Assembly: GCA_009594995.1 (NCBI GenBank)
Contig: VOPR01000015.1
Location: forward strand, 62,001 to 126,000
From: Nitrospira sp.
Lineage (GTDB): Bacteria; Nitrospirota; Nitrospiria; Nitrospirales; Nitrospiraceae
DNA length: 64,000 nucleotides
Direction: 5' to 3'
The notes below the pieces were generated by a model, which saw only the letters and a list, made by a program, of their open reading frames with translations, was not told the DNA's origin and ran no database searches. A program made the position numbers and the translations under genes. How positions within the stretch are numbered: position 1 is the stretch's first letter; every line of letters starts with the position of its first letter. Shown in pieces: positions 36,463 through 44,249 of the stretch.

Positions 36463-37575
36463 TTACTGTTTACGGCTGGTATCGAAGCTGTATCCCAGCG
36501 TGATCAGATAGAGGTTGTCGGTATCCGAAACGCCCGGCGGCGGATTTTTGTTATACCGCATGGTCCACTGAAAGCCGCTGACCAGCCCGCCCCACACCTT
36601 GAATCGTAATCCGGTGTCTGCGGTTAGATAGAGATCTTTCGAATTGGCAAGCGATTGGAATCCTTCCTGGAAGTGGTAGAGGCTGACTTGGTCACCGCCC
36701 CAGAGCGGCCAGTTCCACTTGACGGCCCATCGGCCTCTGGTGCTGGACTTGTCATCGGCGAGCTTGAAATCTTCATTGAAGTAGGCCGCGCCGGCTTCTG
36801 CCCAGAGCGTCATATCTTTGAAGACCCCTGAGAGATCGCCTCGGTCAAGCAATTGATAGCCGGGGCCGGTCGCCAGCGCGGTACGGAGCTTGAGGTCTTG
36901 AAACGTGTCCTGCTCGAAATAGGCGGAGGCGAACCAATACAACCGCTTCGTCAGAAAGAAGTCAAGCTTGATGGTGCCGCGGCTGTTCCGTACGATGAGG
37001 CTGTTGGCGTTGTCGCCATAGATGTAGCGGCCGAGGATGGTCAATCGAAGCGACTCGCTGCGGGCGGACAATTCGCCGAGCAGGCTGCCGTTCCGCAAGT
37101 GACTGTTACCCGTGGTTTGCGAAAAGCCTGCTTGAACGGCGCCCGTGTAAATGACAGCGGGCTGGTTCATGCCGACGACCGCATCAAGAGGGATCGTCAT
37201 TGGAGTGCCCATCGGGGCGGCTTGCAAAATCATGGTGCCCGGTTCGCCGGACTGCGCGGTGCCTACGACTGTGGTGCCCTCTTTGAGGCTGAAGGGCACG
37301 GGACGATTCACCACCAGCTTGGCCACATTCGGCCACATAATTTTAACGATATCCTCTCCGGCGGTCGGTCCGAACCCGGTTTTCACGTGGAGCTCGTCCG
37401 CAATCATGCCGAGCACGCGTCCATAAATCACGGTGCCGTCTTTCAGGGTGACCACATCGAGTGCGGGTGTCGTAGGTACTGTCTCCGGAGTGGCCGGTGT
37501 TTCCGCTCCGGCCACGGAGATCGTGAGCGCCATCACGAGTAGCGCGAAATACAAGAATCCAAGTCGTCGCATCAT
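36463..37575 (-). CDS. DUF481 outer-membrane protein
   Basis: The 370-residue protein has a signal peptide ending near VAGAE (residue 24). A small N-terminal domain has [11 protein letters not shown], and the C-terminal DUF481 domain (about 150-370) alternates aromatic and polar residues like a beta-barrel and ends in [11 protein letters not shown]. Function of the family is unknown; salt or alkaline stress induction has been reported for some members. It lies 50 bases upstream of mscL on the same strand, so the two may share a transcript. Confidence 0.78.
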   Translation of the reverse strand: MMRRLGFLYFALLVMALTISVAGAETPATPETVPTTPALDVVTLKDGTVIYGRVLGMIADELHVKTGFGPTAGEDIVKIMWPNVAKLVVNRPVPFSLKEGTTVVGTAQSGEPGTMILQAAPMGTPMTIPLDAVVGMNQPAVIYTGAVQAGFSQTTGNSHLRNGSLLGELSARSESLRLTILGRYIYGDNANSLIVRNSRGTIKLDFFLTKRLYWFASAYFEQDTFQDLKLRTALATGPGYQLLDRGDLSGVFKDMTLWAEAGAAYFNEDFKLADDKSSTRGRWAVKWNWPLWGGDQVSLYHFQEGFQSLANSKDLYLTADTGLRFKVWGGLVSGFQWTMRYNKNPPPGVSDTDNLYLITLGYSFDTSRKQ

Positions 37576-37643
37576 TCCATCCTCCTGAGGCTTGCGAATG
37601 GCAACGGTATGCCGGTTGCCTGGTGAGTGAGATACGTTCGCGT

Positions 37644-37682
37644 TGTATAATTGAATCTGCGTAGGAGATCAACTGATCTCCT
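37644..37682 (-). promoter_or_regulatory. Promoter and overlapping palindrome upstream of the DUF481 gene
   Basis: On the minus strand TTGATC (37667-37672) and TATACA (37644-37649) are 17 bases apart. A 20-bp palindrome (37663-37682, arms AGGAGATCA/TGATCTCCT, 2-base spacer) covers the -35 hexamer. A repressor could bind there. The rest of the 340-base gap 37576-37915 shows no gene. Confidence 0.5.
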
Positions 37683-37915
37683 TCCACACTCCACTGTGTC
37701 TTTCTAGTCCATCCTTGGTGCGTAAAGCCCTGGCCGATCTCTCCCACCTGCTGGAATGGCCGTCCCAGCCTGTATGAACGGTGTTCGTGCTGTCCGCTCA
37801 GGGAAGCGGGTGATCGACAAGCGTGAGCAGAGATCTGCGGGTCGGCACACAAAAAGTGCTTCAATGTGCGACACTTTCATTGCCAGTGCCGTGACATGCA
37901 AGAAGGCCGGCCGCA

Positions 37916-38233
37916 TCATTCGAGGCTCGTCAGTTTTCGTGGCCCTTTTATGTTTTGTGCCCCTCGTTTTGCCGGGAGTGGTGTTGCGTGGTCCGAGCCA
38001 GGAACGGTAAGCACACCTTCCAATAGGGCCAGGCGAAGCAGTTGCGCGGCATTGGTGGCTCGAAATTTTCTCAGCAGATTGGCGCGATGAGACTCCACCG
38101 TTTTGGGTGCGATCTCTAGCCGGGCGGCAATCTCCTGACTCGTCAGGCCAGCCCAAATGTAGTTGAGTATTTCGCGTTCCCGTGCCGTCGGCTGATCCGG
38201 TCGAGGTCGTGAAAACGGCAATAGTTTGTCCAT
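37916..38233 (-). CDS. LuxR-type HTH transcriptional regulator without receiver domain
   Basis: The start at 38233 has GGAG 6 bases upstream, giving 105 residues; the longer frame to 38284 is unnecessary. The only domain is the GerE/LuxR DNA-binding helix-turn-helix (about 15-75), with TAREREILNYIWAGLTSQEI and IAPKTVESHRANLLRKF. There is no receiver or ligand domain, so activity may be set by expression level. A sigma-54-like promoter and palindromes lie upstream, next to a sigma-54 activator gene. Confidence 0.85.
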   Translation of the reverse strand: MDKLLPFSRPRPDQPTAREREILNYIWAGLTSQEIAARLEIAPKTVESHRANLLRKFRATNAAQLLRLALLEGVLTVPGSDHATPLPAKRGAQNIKGPRKLTSLE

Positions 38234-38316
38234 CGGGTCTCCTTGTCGCGGCATTGGCATATCCAATGTAGGTCGGTATCCCACAGTGTTGTACGCAGGG
38301 GTTTTCCCGCCTAGTA

Positions 38317-38332
38317 ATCAATGTCCGTGCCA
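38317..38332 (-). promoter_or_regulatory. Sigma-54 (RpoN) -24/-12 promoter candidate for the LuxR-type gene
   Basis: On the minus strand the sequence reads TGGCACGGACATTGAT. The sigma-54 consensus is TGGCAC, five bases, TTGCA/T. The -24 element and the spacing are perfect; the -12 element has one mismatch (GA for GC). It lies about 85 bases before the start codon at 38233. Confidence 0.55.
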
Positions 38333-38415
38333 CAGCTGTTGAGTCTGTGGGAGCCTGATCAAATGCGCTGTGGGTGCGCCGTATCGGATTCGGATGGCTG
38401 GACGATTGTCTTGCG

Positions 38416-38467
38416 GTGAGACAAGTGTCGCTGTCTCACGCTGTCCCGCAGAGACAGCCCGAGACAG
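38416..38467. promoter_or_regulatory. Cluster of TGTCTC/GAGACA palindromes (candidate enhancer for NtrC-type activator)
   Basis: GTGAGACA (38416-38423) and TGTCTCAC (38432-38439) form a 24-bp palindrome with 8-bp arms. Next to it GCTGTC (38440-38445) pairs with GACAGC (38453-38458), and a further GAGACAG is at 38461. The cluster lies about 85-135 bases upstream of the sigma-54-like promoter, the usual place for an enhancer, and just beyond the end of the sigma-54 activator gene. Confidence 0.55.
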
Positions 38468-38497
38468 TATGATCACCGCGATGATGTGGAGCGACGT

Positions 38498-40294
38498 CTA
38501 ACTGGTAGGGAGATCCAGTTCGGTCAAACGACGGTAGAAGGTGGCGCGGCTCATTCCCAGAAGGCGAGCAGCTTTGGTTCGATTTCCTCGAGCCTGGCCG
38601 AGCGCCGATACGAATCGACTGCGCTCGTCAGTGGAAACCCCGAGTTCCGGTTGAGGGGCGGTAGCACCCTGCCGTAATTCGACCGGAAGATCCGCTACCT
38701 CAAGCGTGTCGCCTTTGCAGTGAATCATGGCGCATTCGATCGTGCTCTTGAGCTCCCGCACATTGCCAGGCCAGTCATACTCCATCAGCGCTGCCATGGC
38801 AGCCGGGCCTGCCCGATGAATGACCTTATCCATACTGGCACGCCCTTCGGTGAGGAAGGAGGTCACCAGCAGCGGAATATCTTCCTTGCGCTCTCTCAGG
38901 GGGGGGAGATGAATTCGTGCGACTCGAATCCGGTACAGCAGGTCGGCGCGAAACGTTCCCTTCGCCACGTCCTGGCTCAGGTTGTGGTGTGTTGCCGTCA
39001 GCACGCGTACGTTAATTTTTCGCGGCCTGGTCTCGCCGAGTCGAGTCACTTCCTTTTCCTGCAACACGCGAAGCAAGTTGGTTTGCACGGTGGGAGGAAT
39101 ATCGCCGATTTCATCGAGAAAGAGGACGCCGCCCTGCGCCGCCTCGAAGAGGCCTTGTTGATCGTCGATCGCTCCAGTGAAGGCCCCTTTTTTGTGCCCG
39201 AAAAGCTGGCTGCCGAGCAGGGAGTCCGTGAGCCCTGCACAGTTGGCTGCAATGAACGGTCCGGTACGGCGGGCGCTTGCCTGATGGAGAGCGCGGGCGA
39301 CCAGTTCCTTCCCCGTCCCGGTTTCGCCCTCGATCAGGACGGTTGAGTCGACGCGTGCCAGATCCTGGATCTGTTCGTAGATCTGGGTCATGCCGCGACT
39401 CTTACCGATCAAATCATGGTAGTGGGCTTTGAGTTCGAGCAGGCGCCGGAGATGATAAACGTCGGTCATGTCGTGCAGGAAGACGATCTTGGTCCGCGGG
39501 TCCCGCGGGTCGTCGTGTAGTTCTATCTCCAGCCAGAGATGCCTTCCTGCGGGCGATTCGAGATGGCAACGGACTCGTTCCCGTTGTGAGGCAGGTTGCT
39601 GAAGCAGCGACTGCAGCGGCACCCGGTCTGCTTTCGTCAGGGGGAGCAAGGTTTCCCAATGGAGCCCAGGGTGAACGGCGGACGACGGTAATTCCAACAG
39701 GCGGGCCGCGGAGAGACTCAGAAATCTAACGTGTCCCTGCTGGTCGATCAGTAGGGTGGCCAGTCCAAGCTGCTGTAAGATGGCCGCCACGTCATCCCGC
39801 GACCGCTCCATATCCACGAGCTTCGTAGTGAGGTCATGCTGGGTGCGTTGGTGCCCGCGATCGTGCTCATGTTGTTGGAGGGCCTGGTCTCGCGCCTGCT
39901 GGAGCAGGGAGACCTGTTGCTCATAGGCTGCCGTACTTCGCTGAATGAGTAGGAGATGGCGTGCCCCCTCGCAGAGCGCCATCGCTTCAAAGTGCCAGGG
40001 TTCTTCAAACGCGGTCTGTTCGGTCCACAATCCAGACCGCTCGATTTTCTGATCATGCGCCTGCCACAGGGCTGTCGCGTCGATCAGGAAATTGTGCAGG
40101 ACCGGCGTGCGGGCATCGATGGCAATTTCCAGACTCGCTTCGGCCTCCGGATAGAGGCGGAACAGCCAAGCCGGCGGGTGTCCGATGAGACGGAATTGCG
40201 CGCCAATCGTGTGCTCAAGCACGGCGAATTGGAATCGCTGCAGCAGACTGGTGCACAGCAGATCCGGTGCGGGCGGTGGCATGTCAGGAACCAT
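38498..40294 (-). CDS. Sigma-54-dependent transcriptional activator (PAS + AAA+ + Fis HTH)
   Basis: The 598-residue protein drives sigma-54 RNA polymerase. It has an N-terminal domain of about 125 residues of unknown type, a coiled coil, a PAS domain (about 165-285), the AAA+ domain with Walker A GETGTGKE (323-330), the sigma-54 contact motif GAFTGA (370-375) and Walker B LFLDEIGD, and a C-terminal Fis-type helix-turn-helix (NRTKAARLLGMSRATFYRRL). All catalytic motifs are intact. Its start overlaps the end of the GTPase gene by 11 bases, so the two are translated together. Confidence 0.93.
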   Translation of the reverse strand: MVPDMPPPAPDLLCTSLLQRFQFAVLEHTIGAQFRLIGHPPAWLFRLYPEAEASLEIAIDARTPVLHNFLIDATALWQAHDQKIERSGLWTEQTAFEEPWHFEAMALCEGARHLLLIQRSTAAYEQQVSLLQQARDQALQQHEHDRGHQRTQHDLTTKLVDMERSRDDVAAILQQLGLATLLIDQQGHVRFLSLSAARLLELPSSAVHPGLHWETLLPLTKADRVPLQSLLQQPASQRERVRCHLESPAGRHLWLEIELHDDPRDPRTKIVFLHDMTDVYHLRRLLELKAHYHDLIGKSRGMTQIYEQIQDLARVDSTVLIEGETGTGKELVARALHQASARRTGPFIAANCAGLTDSLLGSQLFGHKKGAFTGAIDDQQGLFEAAQGGVLFLDEIGDIPPTVQTNLLRVLQEKEVTRLGETRPRKINVRVLTATHHNLSQDVAKGTFRADLLYRIRVARIHLPPLRERKEDIPLLVTSFLTEGRASMDKVIHRAGPAAMAALMEYDWPGNVRELKSTIECAMIHCKGDTLEVADLPVELRQGATAPQPELGVSTDERSRFVSALGQARGNRTKAARLLGMSRATFYRRLTELDLPTS

Positions 40295-40820
40295 CGGTTT
40301 TTTCGGTAAGCGGTGATTGTTCCGGCGTCTGGAGCATGGCGCGAGCCAGGGTGGTGAACGCCTCTTCCACGCCCTGGCCGGTTTTGGCGCTGCTCATGAG
40401 GAAGGACCATCCTCGCTGCGCCAGTTGCGTCAGATCTTGATCAGTGAGATCCCAGTCCGTTCGCCGATCATGTTTATTGATCAGGACGACGAACGGCACC
40501 GGTCCCAGGGTGTCGAACGCACTCTGCTGAATCTGCACGGCGATGTCCAGCGTTGATCGTCGCATCCCGTCCATGACCAAGAGGTAGCCCGATGATCCCC
40601 TCAGGTAGGAAGGACGCACCTTTTGGAACGCGTCTTCTCCATAGAGATCCCACAGCACCAAGGTGAGGGGTGTGCCATCGACCGTCATCGACTTTTTATC
40701 GACTGTCACACCGATAGTGGTTTGGTATTGTTCGGAGAAGCAGCTGGTGACAAAGCGTCGAACCAAACTGGTTTTCCCCACGGCAAAGGCACCCAGCATG
40801 CAGATCTTCTTCTCAATCAT
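40284..40820 (-). CDS. Ras/Rab-like small GTPase
   Basis: The 178-residue protein looks like eukaryotic-type small GTPases. G1 is GAFAVGKTS (10-18), G2 the threonine of YQTTIGV, G3 LWDLYGED (the usual DxxG), G4 NKHD and G5 SSAKT. A short hydrophilic C-terminus follows with no lipidation motif. No GAP or exchange factor gene is obvious, but the upstream membrane protein has a segment resembling the Roadblock fold found in GTPase partners. It is 12 bases after that gene and overlaps the sigma-54 activator gene. Confidence 0.9.
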   Translation of the reverse strand: MIEKKICMLGAFAVGKTSLVRRFVTSCFSEQYQTTIGVTVDKKSMTVDGTPLTLVLWDLYGEDAFQKVRPSYLRGSSGYLLVMDGMRRSTLDIAVQIQQSAFDTLGPVPFVVLINKHDRRTDWDLTDQDLTQLAQRGWSFLMSSAKTGQGVEEAFTTLARAMLQTPEQSPLTEKTDGS

Positions 40821-40832
40821 GCCAGGAATCTT

Positions 40833-42563
40833 TCACGGCGCCGGGTGGACAGCCACTTCAAACGAGACTCGCCGGTCCTGGGGGATCGGAGCCGCGGCGT
40901 TCGCTCGATGCGAATCAGACGCCGGGCCAGTCCCGCGAGCCTGAAAGGTGATCGTCTGAAAGGTTGCGGGAAGGAGTGCCTCAAGGACGGCTCGTGCGCG
41001 ACTCTCGCTCAAGCGGCGGTTTTGGTTCGGTCCCCCGAGAAGATCGGTTCGGCCGATGATCTGTATCGTCACCGTGTTTCCGGCCAGTCGTGCCATGTCG
41101 TCCAACTGCCGGAGAGTGTCGGAGATGCGGCGTACGTCTTGGAGTTGCTCAGGCGTCGTGAGGCGTCCGCTTCCCTGTTCGAATAGAATGAACGCTTCCG
41201 CCATTCGCTGAGTCAAAACCTCGAGGGACCGGTCCACGAGACTCCGGTCGTCATAACCATTGAGACCGGGCAGGGATCGGACGAGGGTCCGGCTCTGCCG
41301 GATCCAATCCGCCGTGGCGGTGCCCCGGGCTTTCAGAACGGCTCCGTCTAGCGACAATTGAACGGTCTGAGGGGGCGATAGAACGAGTCCCGCTCGCTTC
41401 AGAGTGAATGCCGTGTCGAGCGCGTAATAGGGGCTCCATTTCGAATCCACCCGATCGGGATCTATTCCGCTGTCCCCTAAAAGAGCTCCCGGATCGGCGG
41501 CCAACGGATCACGAAGGCCGCTGAGTTGATATCGCTGTCCGTGCGACTCGGAGGCAGTTACGACAAGCCCAGGCTCCGACGCCAGGCGCGTGAGATAGGC
41601 CTGCCAGCGTTGGCGCTCTTGATAGGCCGACAGTCCCCACCAGGCGGTTGCGAGGAGGAGGGCCGCCAGCAGGACCCACGTCATTGGGGCGACGCTGCGG
41701 CGACGTGACTCAAACTGGGCATGCAGACACTCTTCCAGCAGCGGCGTGAGGCTGGCGAATGAGGTAGCATCTCCTGTGAAACGAGCCAAGGCATCCGATC
41801 GTTCGGCATGTATCCGATTCAGCGTATCCTGAAGATGAATGTGAAAACTTTCCGGTGGTGTGCCGCGAATGACGGCGGCGAGGATGGCCACCGGTCCCTG
41901 TTCAATCCAGACGGTCAGCTCACCGACCCGTAAGGTATTCAGCACCTGGTCGGGCATGGCACCGAATGAGTCCTGCACGAAACTTCTGATAGCCGACAAC
42001 ATGCCGGACACCAGAGTCTGGTCCTGCACGGCTACAGAGTCGCCGGCCGCGTGCGCGAGGAGGAGGCCGGTCTGGGAGTGAATCAGAAACACCTGCTCGA
42101 CCCGATAGCGCAAGGTATGCAGGAGAACGATTTCTGCGAAGGGTTTGCCGGTGCGCAGGGCTTCCAGTCTCCACTGCAGGCTTTGAAGTGACAGGCTGTG
42201 TTCGATGGTCTGATTGAGGGATTGCACCATGCTGCGCAGGGCATTCGCGATGGCTTGGCGGATGGCCGGCATCATGATCGGGGCAATCGCATCCACGATC
42301 ATATGGGGCTGTTTACGCACGGAGGCCCCCAAGGCTTCGGACACGTGCGGAGTCAGGACATGCGTCAACTGGTGATCACCCTCCCCGCGTAACGCAATGG
42401 CGTCAGGAAGGACGCGACTGAGGTTCTTCGCGTTGAGATCGATGTGCTCGACCTGTTCCTGGAGTTGTTCGAGGCGTGTTTGCTCCGGAGCCAAAAGAAG
42501 GCTGCGCAGCTCCGCATAGTCGTGCTCGCCCGGTGTTGTGCCGGCGTTAGATGGCTGCGGCAT
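40833..42563 (-). CDS. Inner-membrane protein with cytoplasmic Roadblock-like and periplasmic OmpA-like domains
   Basis: The 576-residue protein has a long N-terminal part (1-290), a single transmembrane helix (about 296-313, TWVLLAALLLATAWWGL), a segment after it with GLRDPLAADP and PPQTVQLSLDGAVLKARG, and an OmpA-like end (about 490-570; TDLLGGPNQNRRLSESRA). In the N-terminal part, residues about 145-240 alternate hydrophobic strands and helices as in Roadblock/LC7 proteins (inference). The topology suits signalling between peptidoglycan and the cytoplasmic GTPase encoded 12 bases downstream. No experimental function is known to me. Confidence 0.78.
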   Translation of the reverse strand: MPQPSNAGTTPGEHDYAELRSLLLAPEQTRLEQLQEQVEHIDLNAKNLSRVLPDAIALRGEGDHQLTHVLTPHVSEALGASVRKQPHMIVDAIAPIMMPAIRQAIANALRSMVQSLNQTIEHSLSLQSLQWRLEALRTGKPFAEIVLLHTLRYRVEQVFLIHSQTGLLLAHAAGDSVAVQDQTLVSGMLSAIRSFVQDSFGAMPDQVLNTLRVGELTVWIEQGPVAILAAVIRGTPPESFHIHLQDTLNRIHAERSDALARFTGDATSFASLTPLLEECLHAQFESRRRSVAPMTWVLLAALLLATAWWGLSAYQERQRWQAYLTRLASEPGLVVTASESHGQRYQLSGLRDPLAADPGALLGDSGIDPDRVDSKWSPYYALDTAFTLKRAGLVLSPPQTVQLSLDGAVLKARGTATADWIRQSRTLVRSLPGLNGYDDRSLVDRSLEVLTQRMAEAFILFEQGSGRLTTPEQLQDVRRISDTLRQLDDMARLAGNTVTIQIIGRTDLLGGPNQNRRLSESRARAVLEALLPATFQTITFQARGTGPASDSHRANAAAPIPQDRRVSFEVAVHPAP

Positions 42564-42679
42564 TTCCTCTCCCTGGTTCGACGCGAGCGACGATGTGGGT
42601 GCGGAGAAAAGCGTGTTGATGAGCGGTTCGGGCCTTCGTGCGGAAGGCCGGCCGATACCGTTCAGGCATGCGCGCGGGG

Positions 42680-43294
42680 TTATGCCTGTTGGGGAGGCTG
42701 GTCATGCGAGAGCCTCTGTGAGAGTTCTTGAAACAACGTGGCCAGTGACGCCCGGTCGGTTTTTTGATGTGAGAGCTGCCGGACGGCATCGTCGAGTGCG
42801 GCCGAGAGGGCGGCGTGTTGTTGCGCGAAATTGCCGGTGAGGGAAGTCGCCTGGCTGTGCAGCTCGTTCTGCAGGTCGCGGTGCGCCTGGTCACTTTGTT
42901 CCCGCAGTTGAGTCGCTGTCTGCTGGAGAACTCCCGCGAGGCCTTGCAGCTCCGTGGTCAGACGGCCGACTGCATCCGTGCGACCCTGCTCTTCGGCCGT
43001 CAACCGTCCGGTCACCTGGTCGACTTCTTTGCGAATATATTGTTCCAGCGCGGCGAAGCGCTCTTTGAGGTCATGACGTAATTGGGCTGCCTCTGCGAGG
43101 AGTTGCGCTTCGAGTTTGGTGAACCGGCGTTCGTGATCCCGGACCTGGGCGCCGAAGAGAATGTCGCGAATCTTGTCGAGGTTGTTGCCGGCTGCAGGGT
43201 CTTCGGTGACGGCGGGGTCTGCCTCCACATCGGCGAGCGTGCTCGGTGTTCGTTCGGAGCGTCGGGTGCGATCGAGGTCCGTCTGCCTGCTCAT
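42680..43294 (-). CDS. Coiled-coil protein, first gene of the GTPase cluster
   Basis: The start at 43294 has GGAGA about 7 bases upstream, giving 204 residues. After a hydrophilic N-terminus there is a conserved-looking motif NLDKIRDILFGAQVRDHERR (about 37-56). It is followed by nearly continuous heptad-repeat helix to the C-terminus. It has no membrane segment. It lies 116 bases upstream of the OmpA-like membrane-protein gene and is probably in the same operon. I recognise no characterised relative. Confidence 0.72.
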   Translation of the reverse strand: MSRQTDLDRTRRSERTPSTLADVEADPAVTEDPAAGNNLDKIRDILFGAQVRDHERRFTKLEAQLLAEAAQLRHDLKERFAALEQYIRKEVDQVTGRLTAEEQGRTDAVGRLTTELQGLAGVLQQTATQLREQSDQAHRDLQNELHSQATSLTGNFAQQHAALSAALDDAVRQLSHQKTDRASLATLFQELSQRLSHDQPPQQA

Positions 43295-43430
43295 GATGTC
43301 GTCTCCTTGGTCGCGGTCGTTCCTCATCAAAAGGGCGCTAAACTAGCATATTTACGGATGGCGCAACAAGCAACAGATGCTCCCGGACGGGTGAATCCAT
43401 AGGGCCGGTGGCCCCCTTAATCCGGCAGGG

Positions 43431-44231
43431 TCAGGAGGGGTTGAGCAGGCGCACTTCACGTTGCGGAAAGGGAATGTCCACTCCATCGGCTTGTAATCGC
43501 TGGATGATTGCCTGGTTGAGTTCGATCTGCGCAGAGCCGACTGAGGCGACCTGGACCCAGGGCCGAATGGACAGGGTAATGGAAGAGTCGGCAAAGGCCG
43601 AAATACCAATGATCGGGGGAGGATCCTGAAGGACCTTGGGGTGTCGGGCCACGAGGTCGCGCAGCACGCGCAGGGTGGTCTCGATGTCGGTCCGGTAAGA
43701 GACTCCGATGGAAAGGTCGAGTTGTCGGATGGTGCCGAAGTTGTGCAGAATTTCTCCGACGACTTTCCGGTTGGGGATGACGATCCGGGAATGATCCGGG
43801 TGCATGAGGGTGGTGGTGAAGATATCGATCTTTGCGACATCGCCGTGGACACCCAGCAGTGAGACATGTTCGCCGACCCGGTAAGGTTTGGTGAAGATGA
43901 TCGAGAGCCCCGCCACAACATTACTTAACACGCCCTGCAGGGCGAGCCCGACACCGAGTCCGGCCACACCGAGTCCAGCGACCAACGGCGCGATTTGCAG
44001 GCCGAGTTGGTCCAGCGCAATCAACAGGCCGAGGATCACCACCAACGCTTTCACGAGGCGTAGGAGCAGCAGGCGCAGCGGTGGCTCCAGATCCTGCTCA
44101 TTCAACCAACGTTCGAAGAGCCGGCCGACCGATTTGGCCACGAATAGGGCGGCGACGATGACAAGAATCGCCCCCATGATTCGAAACCCGTATTGCACGA
44201 TGTATTGGGTGACCAGATTGGCCAGCGACAT
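43431..44231 (-). CDS. MscS-family mechanosensitive ion channel
   Basis: The 266-residue protein has three N-terminal transmembrane helices. The pore-lining helix reads GLGVAGLGVGLALQGVLSNVVAGLSI (seen in parts), and the MscS beta domain follows with FTKPYRVGEHV and IVIPNRKV. The family opens under membrane tension. A GGAGG site precedes the ATG at 44231. It lies between the AsmA gene (18 bases upstream) and the GTPase cluster, on the same strand. Confidence 0.93.
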   Translation of the reverse strand: MSLANLVTQYIVQYGFRIMGAILVIVAALFVAKSVGRLFERWLNEQDLEPPLRLLLLRLVKALVVILGLLIALDQLGLQIAPLVAGLGVAGLGVGLALQGVLSNVVAGLSIIFTKPYRVGEHVSLLGVHGDVAKIDIFTTTLMHPDHSRIVIPNRKVVGEILHNFGTIRQLDLSIGVSYRTDIETTLRVLRDLVARHPKVLQDPPPIIGISAFADSSITLSIRPWVQVASVGSAQIELNQAIIQRLQADGVDIPFPQREVRLLNPS

Positions 44232-44249
44232 GCGTCCTCCCTGTGACTC

